Notes under the pieces: generated by a model
The model's input: the letters and a program-made list of their open reading frames with translations, nothing else
What the model was told of the DNA's origin: nothing
Databases searched by the model: none
Position numbers and translations under genes: made by a program
In this document: one piece after another, positions 1-9,758 of the stretch
How positions within the stretch are numbered: position 1 is the stretch's first letter
How the letters are laid out: the number at the start of each line of letters is the position of its first letter
Origin: Chondromyces crocatus
GTDB taxonomy: Bacteria; Myxococcota_A; Polyangia; Polyangiales; Polyangiaceae
Length of the DNA: 64,000 bases
Assembly (NCBI RefSeq): GCF_001189295.1
Contig: NZ_CP012159.1
Span: 9,346,501-9,410,500 of the forward strand
Reading direction: 5' to 3'

Positions 1-275
1 CCCTCGGTGATGAGGCGGGGCACCGCGATCGCCACGAAGCCCCCGATCGCCCCCAGCGCGATCGCGTACACCAGCAGGATGGCCGCCCAGCGGGGAATCC
101 GGATGCGCTCCAGCCGGAGCACCGCAGGCGTGCTGACGTAGGCCACGATCAGCGCAAGGATGAACGGTAGAAGGACCGCCCGCGCCCACACCACGATGAC
201 GACGGCGAGAACGGCGCTGATGGTCAGAAAAAGCGTGCTCTTGGTGGATCGCTGCAACCCAGATCCCTCGTTCAC
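1..275 (-). CDS. AI-2E family transporter (UPF0118/PerM-like), N-terminal part, cut by window edge
   Basis: An open frame starts at a GTG (275-273) and runs off the left edge. The 91 visible residues contain two hydrophobic segments. Between them is LPFILALIVAYVSTPAV, then a short basic stretch (RLERIRIPRWAA), which is the usual start of the AI-2E/PerM permease family. The proteins are inner-membrane, mostly of unknown substrate. The start overlaps the stop of the upstream HIT gene in a GTGA arrangement, so the two are probably translationally coupled. Family assignment is by motif only, and the rest of the gene is outside the window. Confidence 0.75.
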   Translation of the reverse strand, partial: MNEGSGLQRSTKSTLFLTISAVLAVVIVVWARAVLLPFILALIVAYVSTPAVLRLERIRIPRWAAILLVYAIALGAIGGFVAIAVPRLITE

Positions 276-814
276 GTAGCCGCGCTGCCGCCGTCGTCCG
301 ACGGCAGATCTTGAAAGAAGCCGAGAAGGTGATCGCGCGTCGCCTCCAGCGCCTGGGGCATGACGCGCGTGTCGGCGAGCACGGGCATGAAATTCGTGTC
401 GCCCGACCATCGAGGCACGATGTGAACGTGCAGGTGGGCCGCAACGCCCGCGCCAGCAACCGCGCCGAGGTTGATTCCGATGTTCAGCCCCTCGGCGCGC
501 ACCGCCCGCTGGAGCCGCGTGGCCGTCTCCCGCACGAGCCGGAAGAGCGCATCGTGATCCGGCGCGGAGAGTTCATGGAGCGCGGCCACGTGCACGTGCG
601 GGACGACGAGCAGGTGGCCCGCGGCAAATGGATAGCGGTTGAGCATCACGAAGGCGCAGGGCGTGACAGCCACCACGAACCGACTCCGCCGCTCGTCCTC
701 CGAGGCGTCGTGAACGCCACAGAAGATGCACTCGCCGCGGTCTTTCGGCCCCAGGATGTACTCCATGCGCCAGGGAGCCCAGAGCGGATTGCCCATCAGG
801 CGAGACGCTAGCAT
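272..814 (-). CDS. HIT-family nucleotide hydrolase
   Basis: A 180-residue protein with the histidine triad signature HLHVHIVP near residue 126, and an upstream segment (FVMLNRYPFAAGHLLVVP) typical of the Hint/Ap4A-hydrolase branch. CIFC near residue 30 may form the zinc site seen in part of this branch. These enzymes cleave nucleotide phosphoramidates or dinucleoside polyphosphates in the cytosol; the substrate cannot be read from sequence. A second ATG six codons in (position 796) gives MGNPLWAPWRMEYI, closer to the common family start. Neither ATG has a clear ribosome site. The stop overlaps the start of the AI-2E gene. Confidence 0.88.
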   Translation of the reverse strand: MLASRLMGNPLWAPWRMEYILGPKDRGECIFCGVHDASEDERRSRFVVAVTPCAFVMLNRYPFAAGHLLVVPHVHVAALHELSAPDHDALFRLVRETATRLQRAVRAEGLNIGINLGAVAGAGVAAHLHVHIVPRWSGDTNFMPVLADTRVMPQALEATRDHLLGFFQDLPSDDGGSAAT

Positions 815-920
815 GGCGCAAGGGCGCGAGGGACGCGCCGCTGCGCAGGAAAAGCCGGAAGCGAGGGCCGATCGGGCGCAGCTGGTCCGGGTGCCGCGAG
901 GAGCGACCGGCGCTGCCCTT

Positions 921-992
921 GCAGCGGTGCGTCAGCGCCGCGCGGCAGCGGTGCGTCAGCGCCGCCCGGCCGCGGAACGTCAGCGCCCCGGG
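921..992. repeat. Three tandem copies of a 24-bp unit
   Basis: Units lie at 921-944, 945-968 and 969-992. The first two differ at one base near the end (core GCAGCGGTGCGTCAGCGCC); the third is more diverged but keeps GTCAGCGCC in phase. The block lies between the HIT gene start and the end of the DUF2279-like gene, whose last few codons fall inside the third copy. Confidence 0.85.
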
Positions 993-1423
993 GCGAACCA
1001 CGCGGGGCGCGCCGCGTAGTCCACGGAGGCGGCAAAGAGCAGCCCGAAGACGGTGCCCACGACGTCCCAAGCCAGGTCCCGGAGCGAGGGCTGACCGAAC
1101 CCGGCGGCGTCGAGCACCTCCTTGGTGGCCCCTGCGCTCAGCGCCAGAATCGCCCCCACGGCGAGACGTCCTGGCACATCGCGTGTCCCGAGCGCTCCCA
1201 GCGCGTACCCCCCCCCTGCAATCGCTGCAGATGCCGTGAAGTGAAGCGCTTTGTCATGCCCGACCCACGGATCCCTGGGCGCGAGCGCCGGAGCTGCCGG
1301 ACGGACCAGCGGGGAGCGCCTCGGCAGCGCGCTCTCCTGGGCAGACGCCAGGTTCGGTGCCAGGACGAGGGCCGAGGCGACCAGGGCCGCGACGGGAACC
1401 AGAAGGCGGAACATCAGGCGCAT
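980..1423 (-). CDS. DUF2279/YfiM-like exported protein
   Basis: 147 residues from ATG 1423. The N-terminus MRLMFRLLVPVAALVASALV followed by NLASAQES is a Sec signal peptide with an AxA site. The mature part carries the pattern DKALHFTASAAIAGGGYA, a small-residue membrane-like stretch, KEVLDAAGFGQPSLRDLAWDVVGT and another hydrophobic stretch. This matches the DUF2279 (YfiM) layout of D-K-x2-H and K-E-x2-D followed by a D-x3-D/G-T motif. Function unknown. An in-frame ATG 12 codons upstream (1459) lies inside the rpsA terminator and is unlikely to be used. Confidence 0.7.
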   Translation of the reverse strand: MRLMFRLLVPVAALVASALVLAPNLASAQESALPRRSPLVRPAAPALAPRDPWVGHDKALHFTASAAIAGGGYALGALGTRDVPGRLAVGAILALSAGATKEVLDAAGFGQPSLRDLAWDVVGTVFGLLFAASVDYAARPAWFAPGR

Positions 1424-1442
1424 CGTACACCGCCCGGAAAGC

Positions 1443-1470
1443 AAAAAGCCGGCCCCCATCGGGGACCGGC
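1443..1470 (-). terminator. Rho-independent terminator of rpsA
   Basis: On the minus strand a 10-bp GC-rich stem (GCCGGTCCCC / GGGGGCCGGC, one U-G wobble) with a 3-base loop is followed directly by TTTTT. It begins about 25 bp past the rpsA stop codon. Confidence 0.85.
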
Positions 1471-1495
1471 CTTCTACCGTCGTGTCAGGAGTCGA

Positions 1496-3226
<1,731 letters not shown>

Positions 3227-3512
3227 GTTACCGGTTCTTATTTCCTTTCCTTCCCTGGGATTCGCCGAGCGTTCGCCTGCTCTATCCGAGCTGGCACTCA
3301 CAAGACGGAAGAGCGGACGCACCCGCAGCATGCACCCGTCCCCTCGGGAGAGGCGAGCGTGTAATCCCGGCAAGCCCCTCTGTCAATGCAACGTCCGAGC
3401 CAGGGTAATTTTTATCAGGCGACCGGGAATATGCGGGTAAATCCGCATCCCAGCCCGACGCCGTTCCTCTGCCGAGGGCAGACCCTTCCGACGCCCATGC
3501 AGGGGCTGGCGC

Positions 3513-4661
3513 TCAGGGAGACGAGAAGGACCGGAGGGTGGTGGCGAGGCGCTGGAACGCTTGATCTAGGCCATCCGCGGGCCAGACCGTGTTGACCTCA
3601 GCCGCGTCGGTCGCGGCCGTGATGACCGTGGATTGAAGCGCTCGCTTCTCCCCCATGCGGTCCGGCATCAGCAGCATCACCAGCTTGAGGCCGGCGACGA
3701 TGGTCTTCAGATCCTCGGTCAGTGTGGCCGCCGTCTCGCCACTCACGGGGGAGACGCGCATCGCGATCTTCGGGGCCTCGTCCAGCGTGAATGAGCCCAC
3801 GGTGCGGCCCGCGCGCCGGAACAACCCGCGGCCCCCGTTCGTCAGCAGCCCTCCCAGCTCACCACCGACGCCATCCCACGCTTCGCGGGTGACCACGAAC
3901 GTCATCGTCCCTGATTCCGGGAGACCGATCCGCTGCCAGTCGTCCGAAGCAATGAGCGACGCGCGCACGATGGGCGTGTCCGTACCGATGAGGATCGTCC
4001 CGTCCTCGGCTTGACCGATCGTCACGCCGCCTGGACCGATCATCAGATCGGCGTCACGCCGCCAGCCGGGCCAGCTCTCCTCGCGCGCCACCTTCTCGAC
4101 GCCGGGCACCACACCTCCCGGTTTGATCTTGCCACCCAGCAGCACCACCCAGCTCGTCGCATCGGTGGACGCCACGACCAGCTCGCGCACGTCGGCGAAG
4201 CTCACGCCCGTCGCCGAGGTCAGCCGCGACTTCCGGGTCTTTCCCCCAACGTTGATGTCCACCAGCGGCCACAGGTGCTTGCGCACGGGTGCCGAGAGCG
4301 CGACATCCGCGGCGTCGACGCGGATTGCCACGTTGGCGTTGCCAGGGATGTGTCGACGCGCGACCGGCTCGTAGTTCACCACGCCGAAGTAGAACCAGAG
4401 CAGCCCGCCGACGATCGCACCGAGCGTGAGCCCGATCGCGGCGACCGCGCAGCCGATCCGCGCCCCGCGCGACGGCCCTGGCTTCGGCCCAAGCGGAGCG
4501 CCTCCAGCCGGCCCACCTGCGGGCCCGTCGATCACCGTCGCCCGCGCACCTTGCGTCGGATCGAACGGAGCCGGCCCTGGGGCGGCCCCTTGATGCGGAT
4601 CGTCGATGACGGTGGGCCGGGCGTCTCCGCCAGACGGCGGATCGATCAGCGTGCGCGCCAC
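3513..4661 (-). CDS. Membrane-anchored protein of unknown function
   Basis: 382 residues from a GTG start. Residues 1-68 are Pro/Gly/Asp rich with the repeated phrase TVIDxP or TLIDPP. One transmembrane helix (about 70-92, IGCAVAAIGLTLGAIVGGLLWFYF) follows, so most of the protein (from about 95) would be outside the cytoplasm. I recognise no domain. The segment IPGNANVAIRVDAADVALSAP resembles the start of the mature part of the upstream lipoprotein (LLPADLDLVIRVDVARM), suggesting the two neighbours are related. The gene starts 2 bp after the upstream stop, so it is probably co-transcribed and translationally coupled. Confidence 0.7.
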   Translation of the reverse strand: MARTLIDPPSGGDARPTVIDDPHQGAAPGPAPFDPTQGARATVIDGPAGGPAGGAPLGPKPGPSRGARIGCAVAAIGLTLGAIVGGLLWFYFGVVNYEPVARRHIPGNANVAIRVDAADVALSAPVRKHLWPLVDINVGGKTRKSRLTSATGVSFADVRELVVASTDATSWVVLLGGKIKPGGVVPGVEKVAREESWPGWRRDADLMIGPGGVTIGQAEDGTILIGTDTPIVRASLIASDDWQRIGLPESGTMTFVVTREAWDGVGGELGGLLTNGGRGLFRRAGRTVGSFTLDEAPKIAMRVSPVSGETAATLTEDLKTIVAGLKLVMLLMPDRMGEKRALQSTVITAATDAAEVNTVWPADGLDQAFQRLATTLRSFSSP

Positions 4662-4663
4662 GG

Positions 4664-5584
4664 TCAGCCGGGCTCCCCGCCCGAGAGCAGCGCGAGCACC
4701 ACCTGCGAGGGAAGCTTCCAGCGCACCCTCACCGTTCGCTCGATCTGCTCGATGCTCAGCGCCTTCATGATCTCTGCGTAGCGCAAATCGCGCACATTGT
4801 CGCGGAGGACCTCCAGGAAGCGGCGTGCGCGCTGCGCCCCGTCGGCCGTGTGCGCCACGATCTCCGCCTCCACCAGCGCGCCCTCCTCGTCGAGCATGCT
4901 GTTCGCGCGGACGCGCTCCACGCCTCCGATCACGTTCGCGATCGAAGGGAAGCTGCGCTCGAGGTGCGACGGCAGCCTCCCCGCCTTGAGATCGAGGCTG
5001 ACCAGCCCATCCGCAGCCGGATCACCGCGCCCCTCGTCGGGGCCATCGCGCAGCACCCGGCCCACGCTGCTCGCTTCCACCGGGGACGCGAAGATCAGCG
5101 CGCGCTCTCCCAGCCGCACGATCCTGGCCACCCCGGCGCGCGGCGGATCGTCCCGCCGATCGAACACGTCGACGCCCTCGCGCAGCTGCGGACGGACGTC
5201 CCAGGTCGCCGAGGACGGCTCGAGCTCGGTCATCCTCCCCTCGAAGGCGATGACCCGATCCCCCTCGTCGAGGTGAGCGAGTCGCAACCCGATCCACACC
5301 ACGTCTGCGCGCCTCGCCGCCTCACCGAGCAGCGCGTCCGGCTCGTCGGCGAGCGCGCGCGCCGCGAGCTGCTCGGCTGCAGCCGCACCGAGACCCGCGC
5401 GCATGCGCGCGACGTCCACCCGTATCACCAGGTCCAGATCCGCAGGGAGCAGCTCACTCGCGTCGAGACGCCGGATGACGTGCGGCGGCCTCGGCCCGGG
5501 CGCAGCGCCAGGGATCTCCGAACACCCGCACAGCCCAGCCGTCGACAGCGCGAGACACGTGCCTCCGAGCACGACCCCCCGCAT
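4664..5584 (-). CDS. Predicted lipoprotein of unknown function
   Basis: 306 residues from ATG 5584. The N-terminus MRGVVLGGTCLALSTAGLCG ends in a possible lipobox (LCGC). A GTG at 5617 with a better placed GGGGGA is an alternative start and would give a longer basic n-region. The open frame extends further up into cmk, but that part is not protein-like. The mature part begins with ELLPADLDLVIRVDVARM, similar to the neighbouring membrane-anchored protein. No catalytic motif seen. It sits between cmk and rpsA, where most bacteria have nothing. Confidence 0.65.
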   Translation of the reverse strand: MRGVVLGGTCLALSTAGLCGCSEIPGAAPGPRPPHVIRRLDASELLPADLDLVIRVDVARMRAGLGAAAAEQLAARALADEPDALLGEAARRADVVWIGLRLAHLDEGDRVIAFEGRMTELEPSSATWDVRPQLREGVDVFDRRDDPPRAGVARIVRLGERALIFASPVEASSVGRVLRDGPDEGRGDPAADGLVSLDLKAGRLPSHLERSFPSIANVIGGVERVRANSMLDEEGALVEAEIVAHTADGAQRARRFLEVLRDNVRDLRYAEIMKALSIEQIERTVRVRWKLPSQVVLALLSGGEPG

Positions 5585-5714
5585 TCCCCTTCCGCTCTGC
5601 GTCAGCCTCTGCAGCACCGAAGGTCTTCCCCCCGCATCGATCCTCGCGCCGACACCTTGCCCCCGGCGTGACGGTCCCTCGCCTGGCCCCGGCTCTTCCG
5701 AGGCCGAGGCGCGC

Positions 5715-6425
5715 TCAGCGCACGCCCGCACGGGCCTCCACGACGCGCACCATCTCCTCGACGATCTCTTCGGGGGCGCGGTTCGCAGAGTCGATGACGA
5801 TGGCGTCTTCCGCCTGACGCAGCGGCGCGACCGCACGCTCCGAGTCGGCCCGATCGCGCTCGACCACGTCGGTCAGCGTGTCCTCGAAGCTCACCCCCAC
5901 CCCACGGGCCGCCAGCTCGTCGTAGCGACGCCGCGCGCGCACCTCGGCCGGTGCCGTGAGAAAGAACTTCACCTCCGCATCCGGGAACACCACCGTCCCG
6001 ATGTCGCGCCCTTCGAGCACCACACCCCCCGAGGCCCCTGCCTGCCGCTGCATCGCCAGCAGCGCCTGCCGCACCGCAGGGATCGCCGACACCCGGCTCG
6101 CCCCCACGCTGATCTCCGGCGTCCGGATCGCGTCGGAGACATCCTCACCGTCGAGCAGCACCTGCATCCCGCCCGCCCGCTGCGTCTCTGGCCGCTTCAC
6201 CCCGGGCAGCACGATCCGCTCCTGCTCGGCGAGCTGCGTCGCCAGCGCCGCGATGCCCTCCGCGTCACCCCAGCCGAGCCCCACCCTCGACGCGGCGAGT
6301 GCCACCGTCCGGTAGAGCGCCCCCGTGTCGAGCAGCAGGTAGCCGAGACGCGCCGCGAGCCCCCGCGCCACCGTTCCCTTCCCCGCACCCGCGGGGCCAT
6401 CGATCGCGACACACAGCCGCCGCAT
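5715..6425 (-). CDS. cmk: Cytidylate kinase
   Basis: 236 residues. The P-loop GPAGAGKGT lies close to the N-terminus in the family context VAIDGPAGAGKG. DTGALYR, the central DVSDAIRTPEISVGAS, and LEGRDIGTVVFPDAEVKFFL with RRRYDEL are all typical of the long CMP/dCMP kinases (E. coli Cmk is 227 aa). It phosphorylates CMP and dCMP with ATP in the cytosol. The start is uncertain: ATG 6425 (MRRLCVAIDG) or GTG 6440, which overlaps the aroA stop as GTGA and has a better upstream GGGAG. aroA-cmk coupling is likely in either case. Confidence 0.93.
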   Translation of the reverse strand: MRRLCVAIDGPAGAGKGTVARGLAARLGYLLLDTGALYRTVALAASRVGLGWGDAEGIAALATQLAEQERIVLPGVKRPETQRAGGMQVLLDGEDVSDAIRTPEISVGASRVSAIPAVRQALLAMQRQAGASGGVVLEGRDIGTVVFPDAEVKFFLTAPAEVRARRRYDELAARGVGVSFEDTLTDVVERDRADSERAVAPLRQAEDAIVIDSANRAPEEIVEEMVRVVEARAGVR

Positions 6426-6436
6426 CGTCTCGCCGC

Positions 6437-7831
6437 TCACGCCTTCGCTCCCTCTCCGCCACCGGACTCGGCCCCCCCGTCGCTCGTCACCTCGATCGTC
6501 GCGCCGAGGGCGCGCAGCGTCCCCACGAAGCGCGGGAAACTCGTCGCGATGCACGCCGCATCGCGCACCCGGCTCGGCCCATCGGCGCAGAGCCCCAGGA
6601 CGGCCGCTGCCATCGCGACCCGGTGATCCCCCTCGCTCTCCACCTCTGCCGCAGTGAACGCCCCCTCCTCGCGTCCCTCGATCAGCATCCCATCCGGCCG
6701 CTCCTCGCACGCCACACCGAAGGCGCGGAGCACCCTCGCCATCGCCGCGATGCGATCGCTCTCCTTTACCCGCAGCTCCGCGGCGTCACGCACCTCGGTC
6801 ACCCCGCGCGCCCGCGCCGCCAGCACGCACAGGATGGGCAGCTCGTCGATCGCGCGCGCCACGACCTCCCCACCGACGCGCGTGGCCCGCAGCGCCGCAG
6901 CGCCGCCGTGCACATCCCCGATCGGCTCCCCCATCTCCTCGCCCCTCGCCTCCACGGCGAACACCCCCTCCATCCCACGCAGTGCCTCCAGGAACCCCGT
7001 GCGGGTCGGGTTCACGCCGACACGCCGCGCCGTCACGTGGCTTCCCGGAACGATCTGCGCCGCGGCGATGAGGAAGCTCGCTGCCGAGATGTCCCCGGGC
7101 ACCTCCACATCCAGCGCCGGCAGCTCGCCCGACCAGCCCGACGGGTCCAGCTCCACCATCGCCCCCGCGGTACGGAGCGGCACACCGAGCGCGCTCAGCA
7201 TCCGCTCCGTGTGATCCCGTGACACGATCGGCTCGCGCACATACGTCGCCTCGGGCGCGTACAGCCCCGAGAGCAAGAGCGCGCTCTTCACCTGCGCGCT
7301 CGCAACGGGCAGCTCGTACTCGATGCCACACAGTGTATGCGGTGCTGGCAAGGGGCCGATGTCGAGCGGCGCGGTGATCTCACCCACCCGCCGCGGATCC
7401 AGGTTCCCCTCGATCCGCGCCCCGCGCATCCGCAACGGCCGCGCCACGCGCTCCATCGGCCGCCGCGAGAGCGAGGCATCCCCGATCAGCCGGGTCACGA
7501 AGCGCTGCGCGGCCAGCACCCCGGCGAGCAGCCGCATCGTCGTCCCCGAGTTCCCGCAGTCGATGGGAGCGGCCGGCGCTTGCAACCCCAGGAGCCCCGC
7601 TCCCTCGATCAGCATCTCCGTGGGCGACGGCTCCTCGATGCGAATCCCGAACGCGCGGAGCGCGGCGAGCGTCGCCCGGTTGTCTTCGCCCAGCGCGGCG
7701 CCCCGGATGCGGCTGCGCCCGCTGGCGATGCCAGCCAGCAGGATGGCGCGGTGGGTGATGCTCTTGTCGGCAGGGACCGGCACGCTCCCGAAGAGCGGCT
7801 TGGTTGCCGGGTGGATGACCAGATCGGGCAC
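6437..7831 (-). CDS. aroA: 3-phosphoshikimate 1-carboxyvinyltransferase (EPSP synthase)
   Basis: 464 residues from GTG 7831. Visible EPSP synthase motifs, in order: PADKSITHRAILLAG (phosphoenolpyruvate/shikimate-3-phosphate site), DCGNSGTTMRLLAG, LSRRPMERVARPLRMRGA, SAQVKSALLLSGLYA, SRDHTERML, VPGDISAASFLIAAA, AIDELPILCVLAA and ELRVKESDRIAAMARVLRAFG. It joins phosphoenolpyruvate to shikimate 3-phosphate in the shikimate pathway. It starts 41 bp after the upstream kinase and is followed at once by cmk. The frame stays open upstream, but the extra sequence is low-complexity and overlaps the kinase. Confidence 0.95.
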   Translation of the reverse strand: MPDLVIHPATKPLFGSVPVPADKSITHRAILLAGIASGRSRIRGAALGEDNRATLAALRAFGIRIEEPSPTEMLIEGAGLLGLQAPAAPIDCGNSGTTMRLLAGVLAAQRFVTRLIGDASLSRRPMERVARPLRMRGARIEGNLDPRRVGEITAPLDIGPLPAPHTLCGIEYELPVASAQVKSALLLSGLYAPEATYVREPIVSRDHTERMLSALGVPLRTAGAMVELDPSGWSGELPALDVEVPGDISAASFLIAAAQIVPGSHVTARRVGVNPTRTGFLEALRGMEGVFAVEARGEEMGEPIGDVHGGAAALRATRVGGEVVARAIDELPILCVLAARARGVTEVRDAAELRVKESDRIAAMARVLRAFGVACEERPDGMLIEGREEGAFTAAEVESEGDHRVAMAAAVLGLCADGPSRVRDAACIATSFPRFVGTLRALGATIEVTSDGGAESGGGEGAKA

Positions 7832-7872
7832 GGCGAGGCCTGTAGCAGAAACTGGCCCCCCTGGGCGCCCCC

Positions 7873-9360
7873 TCAGCGTCCGAGCGCGCGGATGCTCGCC
7901 GAAGCAAGCTCGACCGCGACCGCGACCCCTGCCTGGGCCTGCTCCTGGAGCTGCGGTCGCGCCATCCCCCGGCGCGCTTCCATCCCCACCCCTGCGGAGA
8001 TCACGACCGCTGCCGCTGCCGCCGCCGCCGCCCACAGCGAGCGCGAGCGCATCGCCCGCGGCATCGGTGCCGGTACCGGGGTCAGCGAGATCCCGCTACG
8101 ATCCCAGCTCGCGTTGGTGAGGGTCGCCGGACCCAGCGATGACGCCGGGGGCCGCGACGACACCGCCTTTTTCGGCGGCAACGTGGGCATCAGTGCCGAC
8201 GGCAGCGCAGGCCTCACCGAGGGTGCTGACGGCGTCACCGTCGCCACGACCGGGTTCACCGTGGACACGCTCACCGGCGCAGCACGCGACCGAGAAGCGG
8301 GAACCGGCGTCGCACCTGGCGAGCCCACCCGCACCGTCGCGTCGGCAGAAAGTAGCGCTGGACTCGGATCGAGCACCGGCGGCGGCGGCAGATCGCTCAC
8401 AGCGATCAGCCGGATCGGCGACGCATCGGGGATCATCGACGCTGGGCATCCCATCACCTGCCGGATGCGCGCGACCACGGGCGCGCAGTCCACCGGCGCG
8501 TACGGCGCCAGCGCCACCGCCAGCTCGGCCGCGGACTGGAAGCGCTTCTCGCGGTCCTTCTCCAGGCAGCGCAGGATCACCGCCGAGAGCCCAGGCGGCA
8601 GGTTGCTCACCAGCTCGGAGGGCGGTGTCGGCTCCTTCTCGCAGATCGCGGCAATGAGCGGGAGCACCGTCGCCCCTTGCTGACCGAAGGGCAGCTTCCC
8701 GGTGACCATCTGGTACAGCACCACCCCGAGCGACCAGAGATCGCTGCGCCCATCGATGTCACGCCGCGTCTGCGCCTGCTCCGGCGACATGTAGCAAGGC
8801 GAGCCTGCGAGCAGCCCCGTGCTCATCGGCCCGCGCTGGCTCTCGGGCGGCGGGCTGACCGCGATCTTCGCCAGACCGAAGTCGAGCACCTTGACCATCA
8901 CCGCGCCATGCCGACGCTGCGCGAGAAACAGGTTGGCTGGCTTGATGTCACGGTGGACGATCCCCAGCGTGTGCGCTTCGGCGAGCGCATCGCACACCTC
9001 GATCGCGTACCGCGTGGCGTCCCGCACCGACAGCGTTCCGCGCCGGGCGAGCACCGCCGCGAGGTCGTTGCCTTCCAGGTGCTCCATCACCATGAAGGGC
9101 ACCACACCGTGCTCGCCCACGTCGATCACCCGTGCGACGTGGTCGCTCTCCAGCGCGCACGCCGTCCACGCCTCCCGAAGAAAGCACTCGGCCGCACCAT
9201 GGATCTCCACGGCGTGAGGCAGCATCAGCTTGATGGCGCGTTGCTTCTGTAGGCGGAGATGCGTGACCGCCACCACGACGCCCATCCCCCCACGTCCGAG
9301 CACACGATCAATGCGGTACTTCTCCGCGATGACGTCGCCCAGGCTGACCGGATCATCCAT
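7873..9360 (-). CDS. Ser/Thr protein kinase, one-pass membrane type
   Basis: 495 residues. ATG 9360 is chosen because CCGGAGGGCGAC sits just before it and the kinase fold begins at once (LGDVIAEKYRIDRVLGRGGMG). Catalytic residues: K44 in AIKLM, H-R-D at 136-138 (HRDIKPANLF), D160 of DFG, and a GSPCYMSPEQA activation-segment end. After the kinase domain comes a Pro/Ser/Ala/Val-rich linker of roughly 170 residues. A C-terminal hydrophobic helix follows (LWAAAAAAAAVVISAGVG), then a short tail that would be periplasmic. This is the Pkn arrangement common in myxobacteria. Substrates unknown. Confidence 0.92.
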   Translation of the reverse strand: MDDPVSLGDVIAEKYRIDRVLGRGGMGVVVAVTHLRLQKQRAIKLMLPHAVEIHGAAECFLREAWTACALESDHVARVIDVGEHGVVPFMVMEHLEGNDLAAVLARRGTLSVRDATRYAIEVCDALAEAHTLGIVHRDIKPANLFLAQRRHGAVMVKVLDFGLAKIAVSPPPESQRGPMSTGLLAGSPCYMSPEQAQTRRDIDGRSDLWSLGVVLYQMVTGKLPFGQQGATVLPLIAAICEKEPTPPSELVSNLPPGLSAVILRCLEKDREKRFQSAAELAVALAPYAPVDCAPVVARIRQVMGCPASMIPDASPIRLIAVSDLPPPPVLDPSPALLSADATVRVGSPGATPVPASRSRAAPVSVSTVNPVVATVTPSAPSVRPALPSALMPTLPPKKAVSSRPPASSLGPATLTNASWDRSGISLTPVPAPMPRAMRSRSLWAAAAAAAAVVISAGVGMEARRGMARPQLQEQAQAGVAVAVELASASIRALGR

Positions 9361-9758
9361 GTCGCCCTCCGGTATCCCGAGCAGACGATGGTACACAGCG
9401 CTCACCAGGGGAGAAGCTGCAATGCTGGAAAGAGGAGCGGTCTGTGCGTCGAGCACGTGACACCGCCCACGATGTGGGACAACTCCTCAGGAAGTAAGGT
9501 CCGGCTCCTCCGGGTTCCCCGGTCGGGTCTCCAGGCAGCCGTGGATGCGGAAGCCCCATGAGCCTTCGCGCCCCATGCCCGGGACGCGGCGCCTCCTGAA
9601 ATTCCCCACCACGCCCTGAGACGCGATGACGCCCGACCGACGGAGGCGGTCACGCGGCAGCGCACGTGTCGCAGGCAAAGCCGTGCTCCACCGTTCGCCC
9701 GCCCTCGTGTCGCAGGCGGCGGGGCGGCGAGGGCACGTCCCCGTCCCCGCCGTGGACC
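9361..9758. other. 398-bp intergenic stretch, no gene found
   Basis: The short open frames here have no protein-like composition. GTGTCGCAGGC occurs twice, 41 bp apart (9666 and 9707). The part nearest 9361 carries the ribosome site and presumably the promoter of the kinase gene, but no clear -35/-10 pair is visible. Confidence 0.5.
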
